Shown piece after piece: positions 17,695 through 26,345 of a DNA stretch of 64,000 nt. Every line of letters begins with the position of its first letter. Positions within the stretch are counted from its first letter, which is position 1. The notes under the pieces are model-generated. The model was not told where the DNA came from. It made no database searches and saw only the letters and a program-made list of their open reading frames with translations. The stretch is from NCBI RefSeq assembly GCF_022458895.1, contig NZ_JAINFL010000002.1, forward strand, positions 930,001-994,000, read 5' to 3'. The translations under genes were made by a program, and so were the position numbers. This DNA comes from Roseihalotalea indica. Its GTDB lineage: Bacteria; Bacteroidota; Bacteroidia; Cytophagales; Cyclobacteriaceae.

Positions 17695-18144
17695 TTGGAT
17701 ATTTTAAGTTACAAAACAAAAGCGGCCAACAAATCGACCATCGAAAAGCAGTGGTATGTGGTTGATGCGGGACAAGCCCCGTTGGGCCGGGTGTGTAGCG
17801 AAGTGGCGCGTATCTTACGCGGCAAGCACAAAACCAGCTTCACGCCTCACGTAGACTGCGGAGACAATGTTATCGTCATCAATGCGGATGATCTTATTCT
17901 GACCGGAAGGAAAATGGATAAGAAAGAGTACATCCGCCACACCGGGTATCCGGGTGGGCAGCGGGTAACTACCCCGCGTCAGGAAATGCAGAAATCTTCT
18001 ACCCGGGTTATTGAATCCGCCGTACGAGGAATGTTGCCTAAAAATCGCTTGGGGCGCCAGGTCTTTAAAAACCTGTTCGTATACGAAGGTAGCGAGCACC
18101 CACACGAAGCGCAAAAACCACAAACTGTAACCCTGAAGAAGTAG
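17695..18144 (+). CDS. rplM: 50S ribosomal protein L13
   Basis: The 149-residue protein matches L13 throughout (GRVCSEVARILRGKHK, HVDCGDNVIVINA, YIRHTGYPGG, MLPKNRLGRQ). The start codon is TTG at 17695: the Bacteroidota L13 N-terminus (MDxLSYKT) begins exactly there, and no ATG or GTG lies nearby in frame. It is the first gene of a translation operon, 3 bp before rpsI. Confidence 0.97.
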   Translation: MDILSYKTKAANKSTIEKQWYVVDAGQAPLGRVCSEVARILRGKHKTSFTPHVDCGDNVIVINADDLILTGRKMDKKEYIRHTGYPGGQRVTTPRQEMQKSSTRVIESAVRGMLPKNRLGRQVFKNLFVYEGSEHPHEAQKPQTVTLKK

Positions 18145-18147
18145 ACT

Positions 18148-18534
18148 ATGGACGTTATCAACACTATCGGAAGACGCAAGACCTCAGTAGCCCGGTTGTA
18201 TCTGAAACCTGGCAATGGTGCTATCACCGTTAATAAAAGCGATCTTGCTAAATACTTCCCCTCAGAAATATTACAAACTATCGTAAAGCAGCCACTTACC
18301 TTAGTGGAAGTTGATGGTAGTTATGACCTTAACATTAATGTTGGTGGAGGTGGCCCTAAAGGACAAGCCGAAGCAATTCGCCTGGCAGTGTCTCGGGCCC
18401 TGGTTGAAATAGATGAGGAGCATCGTAGTCCTCTGAAGAAAGAAGGATTTCTTACCCGTGACCCTCGTATGGTGGAACGTAAGAAATACGGTCGCCGTAA
18501 GGCACGCCGAGCCTTCCAGTTCAGTAAACGATAA
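18148..18534 (+). CDS. rpsI: 30S ribosomal protein S9
   Basis: The 128-residue S9 has the characteristic N-terminus ([12 protein letters not shown]), the [19 protein letters not shown] block and the basic tail ending in FSKR that reaches the P-site tRNA in the small subunit. It lies 3 bp after rplM, as in most bacteria, and is cotranscribed with it. Confidence 0.98.
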   Translation: MDVINTIGRRKTSVARLYLKPGNGAITVNKSDLAKYFPSEILQTIVKQPLTLVEVDGSYDLNINVGGGGPKGQAEAIRLAVSRALVEIDEEHRSPLKKEGFLTRDPRMVERKKYGRRKARRAFQFSKR

Positions 18535-18564
18535 TCTCTTGTTCACCTCTGAAAACCGACATTC

Positions 18565-19347
18565 ATGGAAAAATTAGAATATAAAGAATTATTAGATGCC
18601 GGTGTCCACTTCGGTCACCTTACGCGTAAGTGGAATCCGAAAATAGCTCCTTATGTATTTATGGAGCGCAATGGTATCCACATCATTGACCTGAACAAAA
18701 CCCTGGCATCAGTAGATGAAGCCAGCCACGCGGTGAAAAACATCGTACGATCAGGCCGTAAAATCATGTTCGTAGCCACCAAAAAGCAGGCGCAGGAAAT
18801 CGTTTCTGAAGAAGCTAAGCGGCTTCGTATGCCTTACGTTACCAATCGCTGGCTAGGTGGTATGCTGACCAATTTCTCAACCATCCGTAAGTCACTGCGT
18901 AAGCTTTCTTCCATTGATAAGATGATGAAAGAAGAAGCTTATCAGAACCTGGCAAAGCGGGAACGATTGATGCTTACCCGGGAGAAAGAAAAACTAGAGC
19001 GTGTACTGGGCGGTATTGCTGACCTGTCACGATTGCCAGCTGCGTTGTTTGTAGTAGATATCAAGCGGGAACATATTGCGGTGAAAGAAGCACACAAGCT
19101 GAATATTCCGGTAATCGCTATGGTAGATACCAACTCGGATCCTACCCAGGTAGAGCACCCTATTCCGGCTAATGACGATGCTTTCAAATCTATCTCGATC
19201 ATTGTGAAGCATATCGGAAAAGCGATAGAAGAAGGGCTGATTGAGCGAAAGCAGCAAAAAGAAGAGGCCAAGCTGAAAGAAGAAGAAACGAAAAAGCGAG
19301 AGGCTGACGAGAAGGAAGAAGTAGAAAACAAAGAAGCAAACTCGTAA
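18565..19347 (+). CDS. rpsB: 30S ribosomal protein S2
   Basis: The 260-residue S2 shows the family blocks LLDAGVHFGHLTRKWNPKM-like at the start, TNRWLGGMLTNF, and VDTNSDP with IPANDDA. The C-terminus from about residue 225 is a charged Lys/Glu tail that extends beyond the conserved fold and is typically variable. It follows rpsI by 30 bp in the same operon and precedes tsf, the usual rpsB-tsf order. Confidence 0.98.
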   Translation: MEKLEYKELLDAGVHFGHLTRKWNPKIAPYVFMERNGIHIIDLNKTLASVDEASHAVKNIVRSGRKIMFVATKKQAQEIVSEEAKRLRMPYVTNRWLGGMLTNFSTIRKSLRKLSSIDKMMKEEAYQNLAKRERLMLTREKEKLERVLGGIADLSRLPAALFVVDIKREHIAVKEAHKLNIPVIAMVDTNSDPTQVEHPIPANDDAFKSISIIVKHIGKAIEEGLIERKQQKEEAKLKEEETKKREADEKEEVENKEANS

Positions 19348-19469
19348 ATACAGAAAGCTTTCTTGATATATAAGGAACATTGGTCGTCTTCAGCGCTTCA
19401 TTCGCGTATCGATCAATGTTCTTTTCATTTTTAGATCATTTTAATTATTCACTAGAAACTCATACGACT

Positions 19470-20300
19470 ATGGCAATTACTGCACAAGAAGTCAACAAAC
19501 TTCGCCAGATGACCGGGGCCGGCATGATGGACTGCAAAAAGGCATTGGTAGAAGCAGATGGCGATTTTGATAAAGCCATTGAAATACTTAGAAAAAAAGG
19601 GCAAAAAGTTTCAGCCTCTCGTTCCGACCGGGAAACCACCGAGGGCGTTGTGTTTGTCAAAACCAGCGACGACAACAAAGAGGCCGTGCTGATATCATTG
19701 AACTGCGAAACCGACTTTGTGGCCAAAAATGATGAATTTTTGAGCATCGGCGAATCAATTCTGGATGTTGCATTTAAAGAAAAGCCTGCTTCAGTAGAAG
19801 AACTGAAGAAACTTCAGCTAGGTGGCTTAACCATTGAAGAAAAGCTGACAGAACTGGTTGGAAAAATCGGTGAGAAGATTGAGATCGGTGCTTACGAAGT
19901 AATGAGTGGCGAATTGGTTGTATCGTACATCCATGCTAATGGCAAACTAGGAGTATTAGTGGCCTTGGAAAACACCAACGATCAGGGCGTAGAAGCTGGA
20001 AAAGACGTAGCAATGCAAATTGCCGCGATGAACCCAGTGGCCCTGGATGAAAGCGAAGTAGATCAAGCAACAATTGACCGGGAACTGGAAATTGGCCGGG
20101 AGCAAGCTCGCGCTGAAGGTAAACCTGAGAACATCTTAGATAAGATTGCTCAGGGAAAACTAAATAAATTTTACAAAGATAATACGCTGGTACATCAGGC
20201 ATTTGTGAAAGATTCCAGCATGAATATTTCCCAGTATCTGGATAGCGTAAACAAAGGCATGAAAGTAACGAAATTCAAGCGAGTTTCGGTAAGTGCTTAA
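19470..20300 (+). CDS. tsf: elongation factor Ts
   Basis: The 276-residue product is the guanine-nucleotide exchange factor for EF-Tu. The UBA-like N-terminus (VNKLRQMTGAGMMDCKKAL) and the core motif CETDFVAKNDEF are present. The ATG at 19470 is the correct start: the frame stays open upstream to 19380, but that part has no similarity to EF-Ts. It lies 122 bp after rpsB, a longer gap than within the rest of the operon, and is followed by a strong terminator. Confidence 0.98.
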   Translation: MAITAQEVNKLRQMTGAGMMDCKKALVEADGDFDKAIEILRKKGQKVSASRSDRETTEGVVFVKTSDDNKEAVLISLNCETDFVAKNDEFLSIGESILDVAFKEKPASVEELKKLQLGGLTIEEKLTELVGKIGEKIEIGAYEVMSGELVVSYIHANGKLGVLVALENTNDQGVEAGKDVAMQIAAMNPVALDESEVDQATIDRELEIGREQARAEGKPENILDKIAQGKLNKFYKDNTLVHQAFVKDSSMNISQYLDSVNKGMKVTKFKRVSVSA

Positions 20301-20330
20301 TGCTTTATTGCATCTGAGATATTACAGAAT

Positions 20331-20359
20331 AAGCCCGGCCGCCTGCGGTTGGGCTTTTT
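20331..20359 (+). terminator. terminator of the rplM-tsf operon
   Basis: AAGCCC/GGGCTT and an inner CCGC/GCGG form a GC-rich stem directly followed by a T-run, 30 bp after the tsf stop. It closes the translation operon before dnaN. Confidence 0.88.
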
Positions 20360-20491
20360 GTTGCTTTGCCGTGAATAATTCGGTTTCGCGCCTCAGGTTC
20401 TCGGATAAATTTTTATATTTACTTTCTAAAATTTTCGACAAAGTGCTCTTCTCGAGCTTTTTTTAGTGCTTACTTTAAGTATGACTGTCCT

Positions 20492-21622
20492 ATGAAATTT
20501 GTTGTCTCCTCTACCACACTCCTGAAACAACTATCCGCCATCAACGGAGTGATCGCCTCTAACCCGGTGGTGCCTATCCTGGAAAATTTTCTGTGCGAAA
20601 TCCGAAACGGAGCCCTGAAAATCACTGCTTCGGACTTGCAGACGACTATTATTACAGAACTGGAGGTAGATGCTCAGGAAAGCGGCAGCATTGCCGTACC
20701 GGCTAAAATTCTTATTGAAACACTGCGCAACCTGCCCGAGCAGCCCGTTACATTTACCATTGACGAGGCTTCATATAACATTGAAATTCACTCGGAAAAC
20801 GGGCATTACCGGCTTTCCGGCGAAAATGCCACCGACTTTCCCAAAGTGCCGGCGGTAGAAGATGGCAATACCATAGAAGTGCCCGCGGATGTGTTAGCCC
20901 ATGCCGTGAGCAACACCCTATTTGCTACCAGCACAGACGAATTGCGACCCGCCATGACCGGTGTGTATATAAACTTAAACGGCTCGGGAAGCACCTTTGT
21001 AGCCACCGACGGTCATCGGTTAGTTCGTTATCGGCGTACCGATGTGTCCGGAGGCGCTTCCAGCAAGTCGTCTATCATTGTGCCTCGCAAAGCATTAAAC
21101 CTGCTGAAGAGCGTATTGCCTGCCGAAAATACCGCAGTCAGTATGCGCTACAATGCTTCTAATGCATACTTTCATTTCGGAAATGTGCAGATGGTATGCC
21201 GACTGATTGACGAGCGTTACCCCGATTACGAAAACGTGATTCCTCAGGACAATCAAAACGAAATGGCCATTAACCGGCAGGATTTCCTGAGCTCACTTAA
21301 GCGAATTGCCATCTACGCTAACAAAACAACCCACCAGGTTCGCTTAAAGCTGGATGATAATACCCTACACATTTCAGCGGAAGATCTGGACTTTTCTAAC
21401 GAGGCTAATGAGTCATTACCTTGTGATCATGAGGGAGAGGATCTGGAAATTGGATTTAACGCTCGCTTCCTGATTGAGATGCTGAATAATCTGGACTCAG
21501 AAGAGGTGACTTTCAAATTCTCCCAGCCTAACCGGGCCGGACTCATTATTCCTAACAACAGCACCGAAAACGAAGAAGTGTTGATGCTGGTGATGCCAGT
21601 GATGCTTAGCAATTACGTGTAA
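20492..21622 (+). CDS. dnaN: DNA polymerase III beta subunit (sliding clamp)
   Basis: The 376-residue protein has the three-domain beta clamp layout. It starts MKFVVSSTTLLKQLSAINGVI and contains NPVVPILENF, GVYINL..ATDGHRLV, RKALNLL and the ending LMLVMPVMLSNYV, close to the usual PMR(L/V) C-terminus that forms the partner-binding pocket. It encircles DNA and tethers the replicative polymerase. The gene stands alone here and not next to dnaA, which is common in Bacteroidota. Confidence 0.97.
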   Translation: MKFVVSSTTLLKQLSAINGVIASNPVVPILENFLCEIRNGALKITASDLQTTIITELEVDAQESGSIAVPAKILIETLRNLPEQPVTFTIDEASYNIEIHSENGHYRLSGENATDFPKVPAVEDGNTIEVPADVLAHAVSNTLFATSTDELRPAMTGVYINLNGSGSTFVATDGHRLVRYRRTDVSGGASSKSSIIVPRKALNLLKSVLPAENTAVSMRYNASNAYFHFGNVQMVCRLIDERYPDYENVIPQDNQNEMAINRQDFLSSLKRIAIYANKTTHQVRLKLDDNTLHISAEDLDFSNEANESLPCDHEGEDLEIGFNARFLIEMLNNLDSEEVTFKFSQPNRAGLIIPNNSTENEEVLMLVMPVMLSNYV

Positions 21623-21739
21623 AATACTTACGAACCAGCAGCTTTCCGATTATAAATTTTGAGAATGGTATAAGGGAGTGCATAGCTCAATAGAGGGAAC
21701 GTGACGATATAGAAAGGCTGCTTCAACTTAAAGCTGTAT

Positions 21740-22738
21740 ATGTCATCATCTGTGTCAAATGATCTCGGAAAACCCGTAGGCGTTACCTTAGATCGTTTCA
21801 TCAAACGTAATCAGGATGCCTTTCCTTATGCCACCGGAGAGTTATCCCAACTATTACGCGATATTGGCCTGGCCGCTAAAATTCTCAATCGGGAAATCAG
21901 CCGTTCAGGACTGCTTGACCTGGAAGGCGCTTTTGGTGCTCAGAATGTACAGGGCGAATCGCAGCAGAAACTGGATGTGGTCGCGAATATTCGCTTTAAG
22001 CGCGCCCTCACCAATGGGGGGCAAGTGTGCGCCTTGGTAAGCGAAGAAGAACCCGAACTCATAACCATCAACCCCGATGCCAATTATCTGGTTGCTATGG
22101 ATCCCTTAGACGGTAGCAGCAATATTGACGTTAACGTTTCTATTGGAACCATTTTTTCTATCTATAGACGCAAAAGCGAGAAAGGCACTCAAGTTACGGA
22201 AGAAGATGTTCTACAACCCGGAAAAGAACAAGTAGCGGCCGGGTACGTGCTTTACGGTTCATCTACCATGCTGGTTTACACTACCGGCCGGGGAGTTTAT
22301 GGGTTTACCTATGGCCCTACCATCGGAGAGTTCTTTCTGTCGCATCCTGAAATCAAAACGGCTTCTCGTGGGATGGCTTACTCGATCAATGATGGATATT
22401 GGAATGAGTTCACTCCCGAATTACAGTCTTTTATTCAGGCATGTCGCTCGCAGGGGCTTACCGGGCGCTACATTGGTTCGCTGGTGGCAGATGTCCACCG
22501 TAATCTGCTGAAAGGAGGCATATATCTTTATCCACCCATGCCCAAATATCCCGATGGTAAATTGCGCCTCATGTACGAAGCCAACGCTCTGGCTATGATT
22601 GTGGAGCAGGCGGGTGGTAAGGCTACCGATGGTAAGCAGCGCATTTTGGATATCCCGCCCAAGGAATTCCATCAGCGCACTCCCCTGATCATTGGCTCGG
22701 CCGATCTGGTAGATCAATACCATCAAATGACCTCCTGA
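21740..22738 (+). CDS. fbp: class I fructose-1,6-bisphosphatase
   Basis: The 332-residue enzyme hydrolyses fructose-1,6-bisphosphate to fructose-6-phosphate in gluconeogenesis. The metal-binding blocks SEEEPE and MDPLDGSSNIDVNVSIGT, and the substrate-site block GGIYLYPPMPKYPDGKLRLMYEANA, are intact. Length and order fit class I FBPase. It follows dnaN by about 117 bp. The protein is cytoplasmic. Confidence 0.97.
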   Translation: MSSSVSNDLGKPVGVTLDRFIKRNQDAFPYATGELSQLLRDIGLAAKILNREISRSGLLDLEGAFGAQNVQGESQQKLDVVANIRFKRALTNGGQVCALVSEEEPELITINPDANYLVAMDPLDGSSNIDVNVSIGTIFSIYRRKSEKGTQVTEEDVLQPGKEQVAAGYVLYGSSTMLVYTTGRGVYGFTYGPTIGEFFLSHPEIKTASRGMAYSINDGYWNEFTPELQSFIQACRSQGLTGRYIGSLVADVHRNLLKGGIYLYPPMPKYPDGKLRLMYEANALAMIVEQAGGKATDGKQRILDIPPKEFHQRTPLIIGSADLVDQYHQMTS

Positions 22739-22783
22739 TTCCCGGTAGACGATCTGGCAAAGAGGAGAGAGTTCATATTATAA

Positions 22784-23179
22784 ATGTACAAAGTATACAA
22801 ATACCTTTTCTATAAATTATATTGCTGGTATCTAAATACCTTTGGTGAAAAGGATGGTCCGCATCACAATGCCGCGCTTATAATTTCTCTTTTGACTTAT
22901 TGTAATATTCTTACAATATTTAGTATACTACAAAAGATCACTCATATAGAGTTTCTATGGTTTGGTGGTTGGAATATTAAGTACTTGGCATTATTAGCTA
23001 TTCTTTATTATGCCTTTCACCATTTTGTTTTGCTTCATAACAAGCGTTTTATAAAGATTATTAAGGAGTTTGAAGGTGAAAGTAATCATAATAGAAAGAT
23101 TGGTAATTTATGGGTTGCTATCTATATAGTATTTACGTTTATAGCCGTTTATTTTAGCATGGGATTAGGATTATACTAA
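22784..23179 (+). CDS. small integral membrane protein, function unknown
   Basis: The 131-residue product has three likely membrane helices (about 30-50, 65-83 and 108-128) and a Tyr/Phe-rich N-terminus. No family is recognised. Base use is visibly more AT-rich than that of fbp before it and the DUF1549 gene after it, which may reflect recent acquisition or low expression. The start ATG at 22784 lies 45 bp after fbp. Confidence 0.6.
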   Translation: MYKVYKYLFYKLYCWYLNTFGEKDGPHHNAALIISLLTYCNILTIFSILQKITHIEFLWFGGWNIKYLALLAILYYAFHHFVLLHNKRFIKIIKEFEGESNHNRKIGNLWVAIYIVFTFIAVYFSMGLGLY

Positions 23180-23342
23180 ATGGTGCTTTGCAAAGTTCTT
23201 CCCGGATTTATTTGAGGAGAAAACTCATTCTCATTATATTAGAGAAGTGTGCGCAACAACCTAATGCATAATAAGTAGGGAGAAATCCGTACTGGAGATG
23301 CTGACCGCCACAATGCTTATTGATCAAAGCTACTAATACTCT

Positions 23343-26342
23343 ATGAAAGCGACGGGCATTCCATTTTTACAGCTTGCTATTCTGCTCTTCCTGCTGGCCG
23401 TGCTGTGCAATCAATGTACTGAGAAACCCACCGCTGATCTACCTCAAACCGTAGATTTTAACTTCCATATTCGTCCCATCCTGGTAAAAAACTGCTACCT
23501 CTGCCACGGCCCTGATTCCAGCAGCCGGGAGGCGGAGCTTCGGCTGGATACGTTTGAGGGTGCTACCGCTTTACGGAAAGGTGATACCTACGCGGTGCTG
23601 CCCGGGCATTCCAAAAAAAGCGAGGTTATCAAACGCATCTATGCGGATGACCCCAACGAAATGATGCCTCCTCCCGAAAGCAATCTGACGCTGAGTGAGC
23701 GAGAGAAGGCCCTGCTGGAGAAGTGGATTGCGCAGGGAGCCGAATGGAAACCACATTGGGCCTTTATTCAACCGGAAAAGCCGGATGTCCCTCGAGTAGA
23801 GCAGCAGGAGGAAGTGAGCAATGAAATCGATGCGTTCGTGCTGGCCAAACTGGAAGAGCAGCAAATAGCTCCGGCCCCCCAGGCCAGTCCGCAAACCTTA
23901 ATTCGCCGCTTGTCTTATCTGCTAACTGGCTTGCCTCCTCATCCCTCCGACATCCAGAAGTTTGAGACTGACCCCAGTCCGGACGCTTACGAGAAGCTGG
24001 TGGATCAGTACATGAACTCACCCCAGTTTGGCGAACGCTGGGCCCGGCACTGGATGGATCTGGTGCGCTTTGCCGAAACCAAAGGCCACGAGTTTGATTA
24101 TGCCGTGCAGGGTGCCTGGCAATACCGAGATTACCTGATCCGGGCATTGAACGAAGATGTTCCCTACCCACAATTGGTCAAAGAGCATCTAGCTGGTGAT
24201 CTGCTAGAATCTCCCCGCTGGAATGCCGAAAGCGGACGAAATGAATCGCGGTTAGGCACCACTTTCTTCACTATGTCGGAAGGGAAACACAGCCCGGTAG
24301 ACCTGACCATTGACGAAGCCGACCGAGTAGATAATATCATTGACGTAACCACCAAAACCTTTCAGGCCCTGACGGTAGCCTGCGCCCGCTGCCACGACCA
24401 TAAGTTTGATCCTATTCCGACCACCGATTATTACGCCCTGTACGGAGTGATGAAAAGCAGCCGGTTCAGCATTCTGAATGCCGACCTGGGGCTGGAAGAA
24501 GCTGATAACCTGGAAGAACTCGGCAAGATCAGGCAAAGCATTAAAAGCATGCTGGCCGAAGAGTGGACCGGAAATGAAGTGCTACCCGTACACCAAGCTA
24601 GTTTTGAGGAGCGAGCGAGTGAACTGGATCAGAATATTCCTTACGAGATCATCGGTGACTTTCGGGGACAGAGTCTGGATGGTTGGCAGAGCAGTGGGTT
24701 GGCATTTGGCGAGAAGACCACACTGGGCAATCCGGTTTTCAACCAACAAGGGAATAAACTAATGCGCCTGTCTGAAGGGAAAGCTTCCAGTCGGCAAATC
24801 AATACTGGCGTGATTGGGGCGCTGCGTTCCCCTGATTTTACCATTACTAAAGATTTTATCAATGTTCGGGCACTGGGCCAGCAGTCTTCGGTTCGCATCA
24901 TCATCGATAATTTTCAACTCATCCAGGATCCCATCTACGGGGAGCTGGATATGCGGGTAGACCAGCCCAACTGGCACGACTATACCGTGGATTTAACTCC
25001 CTGGAAAGGTCACAAAGCCTACATTGAAATCATTCCCGGCTACTACGATCGGCATATCTACAAACTGCCTCCCGAAGCGTACGTAGAAGTCGCTTACGCC
25101 GTCGCCTACAATGGTGAGAAGCCGGTTTTACCGCTTACAACCCAAGCCGATAACTCTACTTTCTACCAGGCTACTCGCGATTGGGCAAAAGACGAAAGCA
25201 CCAGCGCGGATGTTCAACTGATGAATCAGGCACTAAAGAACCAACGGTTACTGACAGTCTCGCCTGAAGTTCAGAAGCTGCATCAGTTGGAAGTGAGACT
25301 ATCACAGAACTTTACAGACTCGTCCTATTTTGCCGGCATCACTGATGGTTTCAGCATCAACAATCCGGTATTTGTGCGGGGGAACCCGAAAACCCCGACT
25401 GAAGAAGAGGTGCCGCGCCGCTTTCTTAGCAGCATTCCTACCGAAGATTCAATATTCCATTCATCGGGCAGTGGCCGGGAAGAGCTGGCTGAGGCAATCG
25501 TGAATCCTGATAATCCGCTTACTTCCCGGGTGATGGTCAACCGCCTCTGGCACTACCTGTTCGGGCGGGGCATTGTAGAAACGGTGGATAACTTCGGCCT
25601 GCAGGGCAAACTGCCGACCCATCCGGCCTTGCTGGATTTTCTGGCCATCAAATTTCAGGAAGAAGGCGGCTCCATCAAGAAGATGATCAAGTACATTGTG
25701 ATGTCCAACACATTTCAGCGAGCCGTGGTGACTAGCGAATCAACCAAAGACCCGGAGAACCTCTGGCTGGCAGGTTTTCCGTTACGCCGCCTGGAGGCTG
25801 AAGCCATCCGGGATGCCATGCTCACCGTATCCGGTCAACTGGATTCCACCCTGTATGGCCCGTCTGTTCCAGTTCACCTGACTGATTTTATGCAGGGGCG
25901 AGGCCGCCCGGGGAGGTCTGGTCCACTGGATGGTGAAGGTCGCCGGAGTATTTATCTGGAGGTGCGGAGAAACTTCCTGTCACCTATGATGCTGGCCTTT
26001 GATCGCCCTATTCCCTTTTCAACCTTTGGGAAGCGTAACTCTACCAACGTGCCCGCTCAGTCGCTCATGCTGATGAATGATCCATTTGTGGCCAAACAGG
26101 CGGAGGTGATGGCTAAACGGGTAATTGCGAAACCGGAGCTTAACCTGGATGAACGTATTCAGTGGATTTACCAATGGTCTTTCGCTCGGGAGGCCAAGGA
26201 AGATGAAGTGGCTAAAGCCAAAGCCTTTCTTCAACAGCAGGCTCAGGCGCATCAGGCTGAAAACCTATTACAGTCGGTAGAGGTATGGACGGACTACTGC
26301 CATATGATTTTTAACATGAAAGAATTTATTTATCTGATCTGA
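23343..26342 (+). CDS. DUF1549/DUF1553 (PSCyt1-PSCyt2-PSD1) domain protein
   Basis: The 999-residue exported protein has an N-terminal hydrophobic signal ending near LCNQC (possible lipoprotein). A planctomycete cytochrome c-like domain with a heme-binding CYLCH motif follows at about residues 45-110, then DUF1549/PSCyt2 (about 165-370, with a second CARCH at about 348), a lectin-like beta region (about 430-600), and DUF1553/PSD1 (about 710-970). Such proteins are abundant in Planctomycetes and occur in marine Bacteroidota, usually paired with a DUF1501 protein. Here the DUF1501 gene follows by 3 bp. A role in oxidation or modification of extracellular substrates is often suggested but unproven. 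Confidence 0.88.
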   Translation: MKATGIPFLQLAILLFLLAVLCNQCTEKPTADLPQTVDFNFHIRPILVKNCYLCHGPDSSSREAELRLDTFEGATALRKGDTYAVLPGHSKKSEVIKRIYADDPNEMMPPPESNLTLSEREKALLEKWIAQGAEWKPHWAFIQPEKPDVPRVEQQEEVSNEIDAFVLAKLEEQQIAPAPQASPQTLIRRLSYLLTGLPPHPSDIQKFETDPSPDAYEKLVDQYMNSPQFGERWARHWMDLVRFAETKGHEFDYAVQGAWQYRDYLIRALNEDVPYPQLVKEHLAGDLLESPRWNAESGRNESRLGTTFFTMSEGKHSPVDLTIDEADRVDNIIDVTTKTFQALTVACARCHDHKFDPIPTTDYYALYGVMKSSRFSILNADLGLEEADNLEELGKIRQSIKSMLAEEWTGNEVLPVHQASFEERASELDQNIPYEIIGDFRGQSLDGWQSSGLAFGEKTTLGNPVFNQQGNKLMRLSEGKASSRQINTGVIGALRSPDFTITKDFINVRALGQQSSVRIIIDNFQLIQDPIYGELDMRVDQPNWHDYTVDLTPWKGHKAYIEIIPGYYDRHIYKLPPEAYVEVAYAVAYNGEKPVLPLTTQADNSTFYQATRDWAKDESTSADVQLMNQALKNQRLLTVSPEVQKLHQLEVRLSQNFTDSSYFAGITDGFSINNPVFVRGNPKTPTEEEVPRRFLSSIPTEDSIFHSSGSGREELAEAIVNPDNPLTSRVMVNRLWHYLFGRGIVETVDNFGLQGKLPTHPALLDFLAIKFQEEGGSIKKMIKYIVMSNTFQRAVVTSESTKDPENLWLAGFPLRRLEAEAIRDAMLTVSGQLDSTLYGPSVPVHLTDFMQGRGRPGRSGPLDGEGRRSIYLEVRRNFLSPMMLAFDRPIPFSTFGKRNSTNVPAQSLMLMNDPFVAKQAEVMAKRVIAKPELNLDERIQWIYQWSFAREAKEDEVAKAKAFLQQQAQAHQAENLLQSVEVWTDYCHMIFNMKEFIYLI

Positions 26343-26345
26343 GCT

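Noticed and set aside
18942..19331. 129-codon minus-strand ORF opposite rpsB
   Set aside because: It is Ser/Phe-rich, as expected from the complement of Lys/Glu-rich codons in the rpsB tail, so it is a shadow.
19380..19469. Upstream extension of tsf
   Set aside because: The frame is open, but the conserved EF-Ts N-terminus begins at the ATG at 19470.
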